A stretch of 64,000 nt of DNA from Agrobacterium arsenijevicii (GCA_000949895.1 JWIT01000003.1:124001-188000), one strand, 5' to 3'; shown: positions 8,922-19,215, counted from the stretch's first letter. Program-made: numbers and translations. Notes: generated by a model not told the origin, from the letters alone.

Positions 8922-9176
8922 TCAGGCGCGTGCTTCCGGCGTATAGCCTGCAGCGGTGATGATTTCAGCAATACGTGCCGCGTCGGAGACGCCGCCAACC
9001 ACAACCGTGCGGCTTGCCGGATCGGCATGCACGGCGGCGCCGGGAACGGTCTTTTCGATCGCGCCCTTGATCACACCAGCGCAGTGACCGCAGGTCATGT
9101 CTTCAACGTGGAAAGAAAGGTCGGCATCGACGGGTGCGGCAGTGGTTTCGGGGTGATGCTGATGGGCGGTGCACAT
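8922..9176 (-). CDS. copZ: Copper chaperone, heavy-metal-associated domain (CopZ-like)
   Basis: An 84-residue protein with one HMA domain: after a short His-containing tail (MCTAHQHHPE) come the beta strand LSFHVEDMTCGHCAG, with the MTCGHC copper site, and the closing motif IITAAGYTPEA. It would carry Cu(I) in the cytoplasm and pass it to the P-type ATPase. It lies about 7.8 kb from copA on the opposite strand, separated by the peptide importer. GGAGAA precedes the ATG. A CueR-like operator lies at 9220-9244, so it is probably co-regulated with copper efflux. Confidence 0.92.
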   Translation of the reverse strand: MCTAHQHHPETTAAPVDADLSFHVEDMTCGHCAGVIKGAIEKTVPGAAVHADPASRTVVVGGVSDAARIAEIITAAGYTPEARA

Positions 9177-9219
9177 AGGCGGTTCTCCATGGTTTGGAAT
9201 TCGTAACAGGAGGAGCCTG

Positions 9220-9245
9220 AACTATTCCAACGTGGGAAGGTCAAG
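9220..9245 (-). promoter_or_regulatory. CueR-type copper promoter/operator of copZ
   Basis: Read on the minus strand the site is CTTGACCTTCC, then CACGTT, then GGAATAGT: a -35 TTGACC overlapping an inverted repeat of the ACCTTCC-N6-GGAA type. This is the arrangement of CueR/HmrR-controlled promoters, whose long spacer needs activator-induced twisting. The -10 hexamer is not clear. The cueR gene at 2201-2689 is the obvious candidate regulator. Confidence 0.65.
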
Positions 9246-9283
9246 CGCTTTATTCAAACATGCTCACCGAGCGCACTGACACT

Positions 9284-10741
9284 TTAGTTGCGCCAGAAAA
9301 TCGGCATCAGCAGCACGAGAACCGTCAGGATTTCCAGACGCCCAAGCAGCATCAACACTGACAGGAGATAAAGCGCGGGGTCGCTGATTGTGGAGAAATT
9401 GCCGACAGGCCCGATGATCGGGCCAATGCCGGGTCCGACATTGGCAAGCGCCGTTGCAACACCCGACGTGGCGGTGAGGAAATCGTAACCCATCAGGCTC
9501 ATGGCGAGGCTGCCGGCGATCCAGAGCGCGATGAAACAGCTGATGAACAGGAAGATGGTGCGGATGGTCTCCGGATCGACCACCTGCTGGCCGTAACGCA
9601 CCGAATAGACGGCATTCGGATAGATCAGCTTCTTCAAGCCGGCCCGCGCCACATTGAAGATGATGAGGAAACGATAGGCCTTGATGCCGCCCGCCGTCGA
9701 GCCGGAGCACCCGCCCATGAAGGTCGCGAAAAAGGCAACGACAACAACAAACGGCCCCCAGAGCGTGTAGTCGTCGCTGGCAAAGCCGCCGGTCGAAAGG
9801 ATCGAAGTCATGTTGAAGAAGGAATGGCTGAGCGCGTCATCCAGCGGCACGCCGTTTCTAAGATGGTGATAAACGCCCACAGCAATCGAGATCGCGCAGA
9901 GATAGCCGAGGAAGACGGCAATCTGCGGGTCGCGCAGCGTCTCCAGCCTGCGGCGCACGGCAAGCAGGATCATGACAGAGAAGGGCAGGCTGCCGAAGAT
10001 CAGGAAGATGGTGGCAATCCAGAGCAGCGCGGTGTTGTTGAAATAGGCGAAGGAAGCGTCATGGGTCGAAAACCCACCTGTCGCGACCGTCGACATCGCA
10101 TGGTTCAAGGCATCGAAATGCGACATGCCTGCAAAATCGAACGCCACCGTGCAGGCAATCGTCATGATGATGTAGATCGCCACGAAAGCACGGGTGAAAC
10201 TCGCCAGCCGCGCGAAGGGTCGGTCATTGCCGGTATCGGAAGATTCCATGCGGAAAAAGGTCATGCCACCGACGCGCAGGAGCGGCAGAATGAAGAGGCC
10301 AAGCGCAACGATACCGATACCGCCGAGCCAGCAGAGCAACGACCGCCACAGAAGAATGCCCTGTGGCGCGTTATCGAGGCCGGATATGGCGGTCGATCCG
10401 GTCGTAGTAATGGCTGAAACGGATTCGAAGATCGCCTGACCGGGCGTCAGGTTGAGATCGGAAAGATAGAGCGGTACGGCCCCCACCAGCGAAAACACCA
10501 GCCACAGCACGTTGACGAGCAGGAATCCGAAACGTTTGTTGTAGGAGGCGATCGGCGCGCGGGTGGCCAGCGCGCAGGCAAGCGCAAAGCCGCCGCACAT
10601 GAAGCCCGAAAGCGCAAACACCATCCAGTCGTCATTGCCGTAATAAAGGTCCGTCAGCGCGGGCAGAAACATGGCCGTCGCAAGATAGAGCCCGAAGATG
10701 GACGCCACATATATGACCGAGCGCAGAAGGTTGCTGTTCAA
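9284..10741 (-). CDS. trkH: Trk-type potassium uptake membrane subunit
   Basis: A 485-residue integral membrane protein with the four pore loops of the TrkH/KtrB family: TTGSTAISG, TVATGGFSTHD, ILSTGGFASDD and GGCSGSTAGGIK, each with the selectivity-filter glycine. Length matches TrkH (about 483 residues) rather than the shorter KtrB. It works with the cytoplasmic NAD-binding TrkA, which is not in this window. It appears monocistronic and diverges from ilvA, the two starts lying about 80 bases apart. Confidence 0.92.
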   Translation of the reverse strand: MNSNLLRSVIYVASIFGLYLATAMFLPALTDLYYGNDDWMVFALSGFMCGGFALACALATRAPIASYNKRFGFLLVNVLWLVFSLVGAVPLYLSDLNLTPGQAIFESVSAITTTGSTAISGLDNAPQGILLWRSLLCWLGGIGIVALGLFILPLLRVGGMTFFRMESSDTGNDRPFARLASFTRAFVAIYIIMTIACTVAFDFAGMSHFDALNHAMSTVATGGFSTHDASFAYFNNTALLWIATIFLIFGSLPFSVMILLAVRRRLETLRDPQIAVFLGYLCAISIAVGVYHHLRNGVPLDDALSHSFFNMTSILSTGGFASDDYTLWGPFVVVVAFFATFMGGCSGSTAGGIKAYRFLIIFNVARAGLKKLIYPNAVYSVRYGQQVVDPETIRTIFLFISCFIALWIAGSLAMSLMGYDFLTATSGVATALANVGPGIGPIIGPVGNFSTISDPALYLLSVLMLLGRLEILTVLVLLMPIFWRN

Positions 10742-10820
10742 GAAATGAAACCCAGGGTTCGTGGCAGCGTGAAATGAGTCTTTGTCTCTGACGCCTTCCT
10801 ATGGCATAGCGGGTGCCATT

Positions 10821-12095
10821 ATGAATTTCAATGGATTGACAATCGTGGACAAGCAGCTTGTGGAAGCAGCGCGGCGGGAAGTGCGGGAGATATTCCCGGA
10901 AACGCCGCTGCAGTTGAATGAACATCTCAGCCGTCGGTATGGCGCGTCGATTTGGCTGAAGCGTGAGGATCTGTCCCCGGTTCGTTCCTACAAGATTAGA
11001 GGCGCTTTCAACTTTCTCCGCAAGGCGGTGGCCAAGGCCGGCAAGGACAAGATTTTCGTCTGCGCTTCGGCCGGCAATCATGCGCAGGGCTTTGCTTTCG
11101 CCTGCCGCCATTTCGGCGTTCACGGCGTCGTTTTCATGCCGGTGACGACACCGCAGCAGAAGATCGACAAGACCCGTATCTTCGGCGGCGAATTCATCAG
11201 CATCCGTCTGGTGGGCGATATATTCGACCAGTGTTACGCCGCCGCGCGCAAATACGTGGAAGACAATGACGGCTACATGGTGCCGCCTTTCGACCATGAG
11301 GATATCGTCGAAGGCCAGGCAACGGTCGCCGCCGAAATCATGGACCAGCTTCCGGAAGGCACCAAGCCGGAGATCGTCATCATGCCGGTTGGCGGTGGCG
11401 GGCTGTCGGCTGGCCTGACTGGTTTTCTGGCTGGCACGGTCAAGAAGGATAATTTCGTGTTCTGCGAGCCGGAAGGCGCGCCGAGCCTGAAAAAGAGCCT
11501 CGAACGCGGCGAGCCGGTGACGCTCACCAAGGTCGACAATTTCGTCGACGGTGCCGCCGTTGCCCGCATTGGCGACCTGAACTTCAACGCGCTGAAGGGT
11601 TTTCCGGCTGAGCAGGTTGTGCTCATTCCCGAAAACGCCATTTGCGTGACGATCATCGAGATGCTGAACCTTGAAGGCGTGGTGCTGGAACCGGCGGGCG
11701 CGATGTCGATCGCCGCACTGGAGAAGCTCGGCCGCGAGAAGCTGGAAGGCAAGACGGTTATCGTCGTCGTTTCCGGTGGCAATTTCGATTTCGAGCGCCT
11801 GCCGGACGTGAAGGAACGCGCCATGCGTTACACCGGCGTGAAGAAGTACTTCATTCTGCGCCTGCCGCAGCGCCCCGGCGCGTTGCGCGATTTCCTCAAC
11901 CTGCTCGGCCCGGACGACGATATCGCCCGTTTCGAGTATCTGAAGAAATCGGCCCGCAATTTCGGTTCGATCCTGATCGGCATCGAAACAAGCGCGACGG
12001 AAAACTTCGCGGGGCTTCTGGAGCGCTTCGAGGCCGCAGGTCTCGGTTATGAGGATATTACCGAAAACGACATCCTGTCGAACCTGATCATCTGA
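10821..12095 (+). CDS. ilvA: Threonine ammonia-lyase (threonine dehydratase)
   Basis: PLP enzyme converting threonine to 2-oxobutanoate and ammonia, the first committed step to isoleucine. The PLP lysine lies in SYKIRGAFNF, the phosphate-binding loop is VGGGGL, and the C-terminal 90 residues (from about RYTGVKKYFILRLPQRPGALRDFL) are an ACT-like regulatory domain, here a single one, giving the short form of about 424 residues found in Bacillus and rhizobia rather than the two-domain E. coli type. I chose ATG 10821 (MNFNGL); TTG 10782 would add 13 unlikely residues. A terminator follows at 12116-12139. Confidence 0.92.
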   Translation: MNFNGLTIVDKQLVEAARREVREIFPETPLQLNEHLSRRYGASIWLKREDLSPVRSYKIRGAFNFLRKAVAKAGKDKIFVCASAGNHAQGFAFACRHFGVHGVVFMPVTTPQQKIDKTRIFGGEFISIRLVGDIFDQCYAAARKYVEDNDGYMVPPFDHEDIVEGQATVAAEIMDQLPEGTKPEIVIMPVGGGGLSAGLTGFLAGTVKKDNFVFCEPEGAPSLKKSLERGEPVTLTKVDNFVDGAAVARIGDLNFNALKGFPAEQVVLIPENAICVTIIEMLNLEGVVLEPAGAMSIAALEKLGREKLEGKTVIVVVSGGNFDFERLPDVKERAMRYTGVKKYFILRLPQRPGALRDFLNLLGPDDDIARFEYLKKSARNFGSILIGIETSATENFAGLLERFEAAGLGYEDITENDILSNLII

Positions 12096-12115
12096 TCGGG
12101 GTAAGAGCGACGGGG

Positions 12116-12141
12116 AAGGGCGGAGCATATCCGCCCTTTGA
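12116..12141 (+). terminator. Rho-independent terminator after ilvA
   Basis: A perfect 9-base stem AAGGGCGGA / TCCGCCCTT with the loop GCATA, followed by TTG, 20 bases after the ilvA stop codon. Confidence 0.75.
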
Positions 12142-12172
12142 AAGACGACATAGATTTGAGGGAGTGAAAGCC

Positions 12173-12484
12173 ATGGCATCGTTTTTTTCCAAAATCCTTT
12201 CGGCCTTTGGCTCCGGCGGCCAGTCCGCAGACGCGCCGCAGAAGGTAGCTCAGTCCGAACCGCATGTGCATGGAGACTATCTGATCTATGCGACGCCGTT
12301 GAAGGAAGGCGGCCAGTTTCGCCTTGCGGGCCGTATCGAGAAAAAGGACGGCGAAGAAACGCTGGTGCATGAATTCGTGCGTGCCGATGTCTTCACCAGC
12401 ATGGACGACGCGGTGGAGTTCACGATCCGCAAGGCAAAACTGATTATCGACCAGAACGGTTCATCGCTTTTCCCAGGAAAATGA
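12173..12484 (+). CDS. HlyU-family small protein
   Basis: A protein of about 103 residues matching the HlyU family (PF10115): the hydrophobic start ASFFSKILSAFG, the core YLIYATPLKEGGQFRLAGRI, and the ending FTIRKAKLIIDQ. Vibrio HlyU is a regulator, but alphaproteobacterial members are untested and this one has no recognisable DNA-binding helix, so its role is open. ATG 12173 is chosen because GAGGGAG lies 8 bases upstream; GTG 12164 overlaps that site. It stands alone between ilvA and a diguanylate cyclase gene. Confidence 0.75.
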   Translation: MASFFSKILSAFGSGGQSADAPQKVAQSEPHVHGDYLIYATPLKEGGQFRLAGRIEKKDGEETLVHEFVRADVFTSMDDAVEFTIRKAKLIIDQNGSSLFPGK

Positions 12485-12601
12485 TGACGGTTTCTTCCGC
12501 TGGACATTAAGATTCCGTTGGTTGCTTCGGCCTATCGTCTTTAAAGGGCATGGAGTTGCGCCGATCTACCGGCGTGATGTGGATTGATAGGGCGTGTGCC
12601 G

Positions 12602-13867
12602 ATGCAATGGGCAAATCTGGCCCTCTTCGTGGCGGAGGCCATCGTCTATTTCTCGGTAATGACGGCGTTCCTTCATTACCGGCATATTCTCGGCATCGGT
12701 GTTTTTCTCACCGCGCTGGGCGTCATGCATTTCCTGGAAACCTATCTGGCGGCCGTCTTTTACGTCGGCCTGCCCTTCGGCGTGGCGTCGCCGGGTTCCT
12801 CCATCCTCTTTGCCGGCAAGCTGATGATGATCCTCATGCTCTACATGCGGGAGGATGCGGCGGTCGTGCGCCAGCCGATCTACGGCCTGTTTCTCGGCAA
12901 TATATTGACCGTCATCATGGCGCAGATCATCCGCTTTCATCAGACGGTGGCGATCGTCCCCGGACAGTCGGTAAACACCGGTTTTCTGGATGAGATGGGC
13001 GTGCTGATGGTCTGGGGAACCAGCCTTCTCTATATCGACGCCATCGCCATCATCCTGCTTTACGAAAAGCTGGGGCGTTATTTGCAGCGCCACATCGTTC
13101 TGCGTTTTGCGATCTGCGGCGTGGTTATCCTGAGTTTCGATCAGGCCGGATTTTACGGGGCGCTGCGCTATCTGCTGAACGCCCCGGTCGATGTCTTTTA
13201 CGATGGCTGGAAGGCGAAGATGGCGGCGGTCGCCATCTATTCGGTGCTGTTCGCCGTCTATCTCAGGCTGTCTTCGGCCAAGGGACGTTTCCTCAAGCGC
13301 CGCAGCGTTGCCGATGTCTTCAACGACCTCACCTTCAGGGAACGCTACGAGGAGCTTCTGTCCCGGTCGGGCCGCGATATGCTGACCGGCGTGTCGGACC
13401 GCGCCCGCATGGAACTGGATGCGCCTTCGGTCGTCGTGGAATGCCTGGAAAAGCAAAGGCCAGTCAGCGTATTGATCGTTGATATCGATCACTTCAAGAC
13501 CGTCAACGATACCTTCGGGCATTTGCAGGGTGACGAGATATTGCGGGAATTTGCCGCCGTTCTGAAGCGTTCAGTGCAGCCGCATGGGCATCTTTACCGG
13601 TTCGGCGGTGAGGAGTTCGTGGCCCTGTTGCCAACGATGGCGCATGAGGCGGCACTTGTCTTTTCGGCAGGTTTGCGGACGGCAATATTGACGGATTTGC
13701 GCCGGCCGGACGGTTCGCCGCTGACCGTCAGCATTGGTGTTGCCACGGCCTTCGAGGACGGGCAACTTTTCCGCGCGCTTCTATCGGAAGCCGATGCGCG
13801 GCTTTATGCGGCAAAAAATAACGGCCGTGATCAGGTGCACGGCCGTTACGGAATGTGGGTTGGCTGA
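12602..13867 (+). CDS. Membrane-bound diguanylate cyclase (GGDEF)
   Basis: About 421 residues. The first 230 contain roughly six to seven hydrophobic helices with several charged residues, a sensor region I do not recognise. The C-terminal 165 residues are a GGDEF domain: DMLTGVSDRARM, the DIDHFKTVND magnesium/substrate motif, an intact GGEEF active site, and SIGVA. It should make cyclic di-GMP from GTP. A clear RxxD inhibitory site is absent before GGEEF. ATG 12602 follows AGGGCG; TTG 12584 is possible. With the PilZ protein at 18.8-19.2 kb, the second cyclase at 54.6 kb and the upp adhesin cluster, c-di-GMP control of attachment is a plausible link. Confidence 0.88.
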   Translation: MQWANLALFVAEAIVYFSVMTAFLHYRHILGIGVFLTALGVMHFLETYLAAVFYVGLPFGVASPGSSILFAGKLMMILMLYMREDAAVVRQPIYGLFLGNILTVIMAQIIRFHQTVAIVPGQSVNTGFLDEMGVLMVWGTSLLYIDAIAIILLYEKLGRYLQRHIVLRFAICGVVILSFDQAGFYGALRYLLNAPVDVFYDGWKAKMAAVAIYSVLFAVYLRLSSAKGRFLKRRSVADVFNDLTFRERYEELLSRSGRDMLTGVSDRARMELDAPSVVVECLEKQRPVSVLIVDIDHFKTVNDTFGHLQGDEILREFAAVLKRSVQPHGHLYRFGGEEFVALLPTMAHEAALVFSAGLRTAILTDLRRPDGSPLTVSIGVATAFEDGQLFRALLSEADARLYAAKNNGRDQVHGRYGMWVG

Positions 13868-13889
13868 TACCGGCAATCGTGCCGGTATC
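13866..13889. terminator. Bidirectional terminator hairpin between the cyclase gene and azoR
   Basis: A perfect 10-base stem GATACCGGCA / TGCCGGTATC with the loop ATCG sits between two convergent genes; its first base lies in the stop codon of the cyclase gene. There is no long T run. Confidence 0.6.
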
Positions 13890-13908
13890 ACCATGCATCA
13901 AATGTGCC

Positions 13909-14526
13909 TCAGGCGGCCTGCGCCAGTTCGGCAACCTTTGCTTCGGCGGCTGCAACGGCCTTTTCAACGGCTTCCGGGCCGAATGCCAGACCTTCGACGT
14001 AGATCACTTCCACATCCGTCATGCCCATGAAACCGAGAACGGTCTTGAGGTAAGGAACGGCGTGGTTCATCGACACGGCCGGGCCTTCGGAGTAAACGCC
14101 GGCAGCGGCCAGTACGATGTAGACCTTCTTGCCGGTGGCAAGGCCAACCGGGCCGGTTGCGGTATAGGTGAAGGTCTGGCCGGCGCGGGCGACGTTGTCG
14201 ATCCACGACTTCAGGCCGGAATAGATGTTGAAGTTGATGAGACCGGTGCCGATGACAACAGTGTCGGCGGCCAGAAGCTCTGCAACCAGCTTGTCGGAAT
14301 AATCGGCGGCAACCGCTTCTTCAGCCGTGCGCTGGTCGGCCGGCTTGCGGATCGCGGCGGTCTTGACGGTGTCAAGATGCGGGATCGGGTCAGCGGCGAG
14401 GTCGCGGTGAACAAGGGTGTTGGAAGCCGACTTGGCCTGCAGCTTGTTTGCGAGTTCGCTGGAGAACTTGTTGGAAACTGATTCGTCGCCACGCGGGCTG
14501 GAGGTGATGAGCAGAATGTTGGACAT
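13909..14526 (-). CDS. azoR: FMN-dependent NADH:quinone oxidoreductase / azoreductase
   Basis: A 205-residue flavodoxin-fold protein of the AzoR family, reducing quinones and azo bonds with NADH via FMN. Visible features are the N-terminal phosphate-binding SSPRGDESVSN, the flavin loop TGLINFNIYSGLKSWIDNVARAG, and the AAAGVYSEG loop. The open frame continues upstream through the divergent gene, but ATG 14526 with an AAGGAAA site upstream gives the standard N terminus (MSNILLITSSPRG). It diverges from a LysR-family gene, 150 bases apart, the classical arrangement for a LysR regulator and its target. Confidence 0.9.
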   Translation of the reverse strand: MSNILLITSSPRGDESVSNKFSSELANKLQAKSASNTLVHRDLAADPIPHLDTVKTAAIRKPADQRTAEEAVAADYSDKLVAELLAADTVVIGTGLINFNIYSGLKSWIDNVARAGQTFTYTATGPVGLATGKKVYIVLAAAGVYSEGPAVSMNHAVPYLKTVLGFMGMTDVEVIYVEGLAFGPEAVEKAVAAAEAKVAELAQAA

Positions 14527-14676
14527 GGTCTTTTCCTTGCATATGCGATGGATTGACGGGCGCCTTGGGAGGGCAGGAGGGCACGATGCATCTCCTTTGC
14601 CCCCTATATGGAAAATTGCAGCCATCAAGAAAACTGTGATAATGTGGAAGCGATCTATCGAGGAAATGGATGGAAT

Positions 14677-15645
14677 ATGGACGCGAACCCGACGCTCGAC
14701 CAATTGCAGGTATTTTTGACGGTTGCCGAGACCGGCAGTTTCTCCGCCGCTTCGCGGGCGCTCAATCGTGCCCAGTCGGTGGTCAGCTACACCATCGCCA
14801 ATCTCGAGGCGCAGCTTGAAGTCAGCCTGTTCGAGCGCAACGGCGTGCGCCAGCCGCGGCTGACGGACGAGGGGCGCGCCATGCTGGAGGATGCAAGGCG
14901 CATCGTCGCTGGTTTGCAGGAAATGCGCGCGCGCGCCAAGGGGTTGAAACAGGGGCTGGAGGCCGAGCTCTCCGTCGCCATCAGCACCATGGTGCCAGCG
15001 GAGGCCGTGGTTGCGGTGCTTCGCGATTTTCGCAAGGAATTCCCCACCGTTACCCTCAACCTCAATGTGGGTGAGTTGGGCATGGTGATGGATATGGTGC
15101 TCTCCCGCAAGGCTGGCATCGGCATCGGCGGGGCGCTGCTGCGCCAGGATGATGAACTCGTCGTCGAAAAGGTAGGCCATTCCTTCATGCTGCCGGTCGC
15201 CGCCGCCGATCATCCGCTGGCACAGATCGAGAGGCCGCTGGTTCTGGGCGATGTCCGCGAGGAGGTCCAGCTCGTCGTCACCGATGCATCGGGGCTGACC
15301 AAGGGCCGTGATTTCAACGTGCTGTCCTACAAGACATGGCGGGTCAGCGATATCGCCACGAAATACCAGCTCATCAAGGGCGGTCTCGGTTGGGGCGGTC
15401 TGCCCGCATCGATCGTGCGCAACGACCTGACCAATGGCAGCCTGAAGGCACTTGATCTCGAAGCCTATGAGCAGGGTGAATATCCGATCTTTGCGCTGCG
15501 CCGGGTGGATTCACCCGCCGGTCCCGCTGGCCAGTGGCTTGCCACGGCCTTTCAGCAGCGTCTGTCGGCATGTCCGAACCAGAAGGATTTCAACAGGATA
15601 ATTGCCGGAGGCAAACAGCGGACTATTTCTGTCGCCGCCGAGTGA
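14677..15645 (+). CDS. LysR-family transcriptional regulator
   Basis: A 322-residue LysR regulator. Residues 5-64 form the winged helix-turn-helix (LDQLQVFLTVAETGSFSAASRALNRAQS...LFERNG) and the rest a periplasmic-binding-like effector domain. ATG 14677 gives the usual N terminus; ATG 14608 would add 23 extra residues reaching into the regulatory region. It is divergent from azoR and so probably controls it in response to a quinone, azo or thiol-reactive compound; that pairing is inferred from position only. Confidence 0.88.
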   Translation: MDANPTLDQLQVFLTVAETGSFSAASRALNRAQSVVSYTIANLEAQLEVSLFERNGVRQPRLTDEGRAMLEDARRIVAGLQEMRARAKGLKQGLEAELSVAISTMVPAEAVVAVLRDFRKEFPTVTLNLNVGELGMVMDMVLSRKAGIGIGGALLRQDDELVVEKVGHSFMLPVAAADHPLAQIERPLVLGDVREEVQLVVTDASGLTKGRDFNVLSYKTWRVSDIATKYQLIKGGLGWGGLPASIVRNDLTNGSLKALDLEAYEQGEYPIFALRRVDSPAGPAGQWLATAFQQRLSACPNQKDFNRIIAGGKQRTISVAAE

Positions 15646-15843
15646 CATGCGTTGACTGAGTGACCAATTGACGAAGGTGAATGGCCTGCCTATACAGGAA
15701 ACACGGTCAGCAGTTCACCGAGGCATCGCCGTCCCGCAAGGGAAGCTAAACCTGCATTTGAAAGATTGACAGCACTTATCCCGTGCCTTGTCGGAAGCCG
15801 GCGATCAGCGACACCTTTTCGGAATGGCACTTGAGGGTAAGTC

Positions 15844-16386
15844 ATGCCACGTTCGATCCTTTCCATTGATATCTCCGACCTTTCGACCTTTGCCAAATCC
15901 CTGCGCGAACAAATCGGCAGGCTGGACCGTCAACCAAGCCATGTGGAGATGCTCAATCTCTTGAGCCGGGCCGCGGGTTTTCGCAATTTCCAGCATCTGC
16001 GCGCCGCGCGCACGCCATCCGCAGAAAGCGGGTCTTCTCCGCCAGAAACGATGCCCGTTGCCAATGAGGGCAGGGTGCTGAAAACCGCGCGGATTTTCGA
16101 TGGCGCCGGTAGTTTGGTGCAATGGCCTGCCCGCCGCTCCCAGCAGGAACTGTGCCTCTGGTATCTATGGGCGAAAATTCCCGCCGGAGACAAATTTTCC
16201 GAAAGGGAATTCAGCGGGCTGCTGGATGGGCTGCATCTGTTTGGCGATGCCGCGATGTTGCGGCGCGATATGGTGGGCCTGAGGCTCATCCGCCGTAACC
16301 GCGATGGCAGCGACTATCAACGCATCGAACAAAAGCCGCCGGCGGAACTGCCGCTGCTGCTGCGTGCTGTGGCTGGGCGTGATTGA
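15844..16386 (+). CDS. DUF2087 domain protein
   Basis: A 180-residue cytoplasmic protein. The N-terminal 65 residues have a helical segment with AAGFRNFQHLRA, resembling the leader seen before DUF2087 in other rhizobia. The C-terminal part (about 95-175) is the DUF2087 domain: a tryptophan-proline entry, then KQ/QQELCLWYLW, FSEREFSGLLDGL, DAAMLRRDMVGLRLIRRNRDGSDYQR. In Gram-positive relatives this domain follows DNA-binding domains, which hints at a regulatory role, but none is proved here. ATG follows GAGGGTAAGTC. No operon partner. Confidence 0.7.
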   Translation: MPRSILSIDISDLSTFAKSLREQIGRLDRQPSHVEMLNLLSRAAGFRNFQHLRAARTPSAESGSSPPETMPVANEGRVLKTARIFDGAGSLVQWPARRSQQELCLWYLWAKIPAGDKFSEREFSGLLDGLHLFGDAAMLRRDMVGLRLIRRNRDGSDYQRIEQKPPAELPLLLRAVAGRD

Positions 16387-16429
16387 TAAATAACCAGCAA
16401 TGTGGCTGACAAGCTTTCGTCAAACTCAA

Positions 16430-16505
16430 CGTCATCCTCGGGCTTGACCCGAGGATCCACACCCACGGGAGCCAATGGATCCTCGGGCCAAGCCCGAGGA
16501 TGACG
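16430..16505. repeat. Dispersed palindromic repeat, copy 2 (30-base arms)
   Basis: The left arm at 16430-16459 and right arm at 16476-16505 are inverted copies with only one mismatch in 30 bases, around a 16-base centre. Each arm itself holds the shorter palindrome CCTCGGGC..GCCCGAGG. The same sequence family occurs at 8608-8692. It could fold as a long hairpin in RNA. Confidence 0.8.
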
Positions 16506-16537
16506 CAGAGCTAGGTGGAGGCTTCATGAGCGAGTTT

Positions 16538-16569
16538 GCCCTCCCGGCCGGTTTAAGGGCCGGGAGGGC
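16538..16569. terminator. Hairpin at the end of cpdB
   Basis: A perfect 12-base inverted repeat GCCCTCCCGGCC / GGCCGGGAGGGC with an 8-base loop begins 8 bases after the cpdB stop codon (minus strand). The T run is weak, so termination efficiency is uncertain. Confidence 0.6.
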
Positions 16570-16576
16570 AGAGCCT

Positions 16577-18565
<1,989 letters not shown>

Positions 18566-18645
18566 GGGGGACTCCTTCGTATGAAGCTTGCTCTGTCATG
18601 AAAAACGACAAGGTAGAAGCAATCGCCGAGGAGTCCATCAACAAA

Positions 18646-18663
18646 ATGACAAGCCAGTGACAG
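18646..18663 (-). promoter_or_regulatory. Pho-box-like PhoB site upstream of cpdB
   Basis: On the minus strand the site reads CTGTCAC, TGGC, TTGTCAT: two 7-base direct repeats of the CTGTCAT type with the exact 4-base spacer of the PhoB box. It is about 80 bases before the cpdB start. A phosphate-starvation response would make sense for a phosphate-scavenging periplasmic nucleotidase. Confidence 0.65.
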
Positions 18664-18781
18664 GCCGGGAGTTTTTCAACCGTTTGATAAATTTTTTGTC
18701 ACAAGGCTACCGCGCGCCCATGGCGCGCATCGGGAATGCGCCATGTCCGGGTTGCGCATTCCAGCTTTCGAAAACGTCGGG

Positions 18782-19156
18782 TTAGCGGGCGAGTGTCGGC
18801 TTAACTTCCTCGTGGAAGAAGCGGAAATAGGACGAAAGCTGCGCCAGCGTGTTGGTGGAAAGCTTGAGCTGCAGGCCGAGGCGGTTCTGGTGCTGCCATT
18901 GCACCTCACCCTCGATGAAGCCCAGATCCTCGCTCTGCACCTTCACCCGGCTTCCCTTTGCGGCAGCGAAAGGTCCGTCCAGTTCGAGCGCCATGCCCGT
19001 GGCGGAAAGGTCCACCACGCGACCCCGGGTCGACTGGCTGAAATAGTGCACAGTCGCGTAGATTCGAGTCTTGCTGCGCGTCGCAGTGCGTGTCGCCATA
19101 TTCAGGTTGTTTGTCATTTCGCTACTCAAATCAATTGTTTCCGATGCTTGCATCAT
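18782..19156 (-). CDS. PilZ-domain protein (c-di-GMP receptor candidate)
   Basis: Up to 124 residues. It has a PilZ domain with the two c-di-GMP-binding signatures: an arginine cluster (ATRSKTR) and DLSATGMALELD, matching (D/N)xSxxG. After the barrel (GEVQWQHQNRLGLQL) a helical tail ends the protein. It is likely a small diffusible c-di-GMP effector. Start choice is uncertain: ATG 19156 has no clear ribosome site, and ATG 19117 (MTNNLN) is a reasonable alternative. Two diguanylate cyclases lie in the window, but there is no operon link. Confidence 0.85.
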   Translation of the reverse strand: MMQASETIDLSSEMTNNLNMATRTATRSKTRIYATVHYFSQSTRGRVVDLSATGMALELDGPFAAAKGSRVKVQSEDLGFIEGEVQWQHQNRLGLQLKLSTNTLAQLSSYFRFFHEEVKPTLAR

Positions 19157-19215
19157 GGCGCAGAAAGTTTGAAAGCCGTTTAGCTATTCTATTAAAATTG
19201 TAAGTAATTTTGCGA

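Noticed and set aside
10632-12179. A 515-residue minus-strand frame over ilvA
   Set aside because: Antisense to ilvA, no recognisable domain.
13909-15213. Long minus-strand frame that runs through azoR into the LysR gene
   Set aside because: Only the part from 14526 down has the azoreductase sequence; the upstream extension is antisense to the LysR gene and repetitive in composition.
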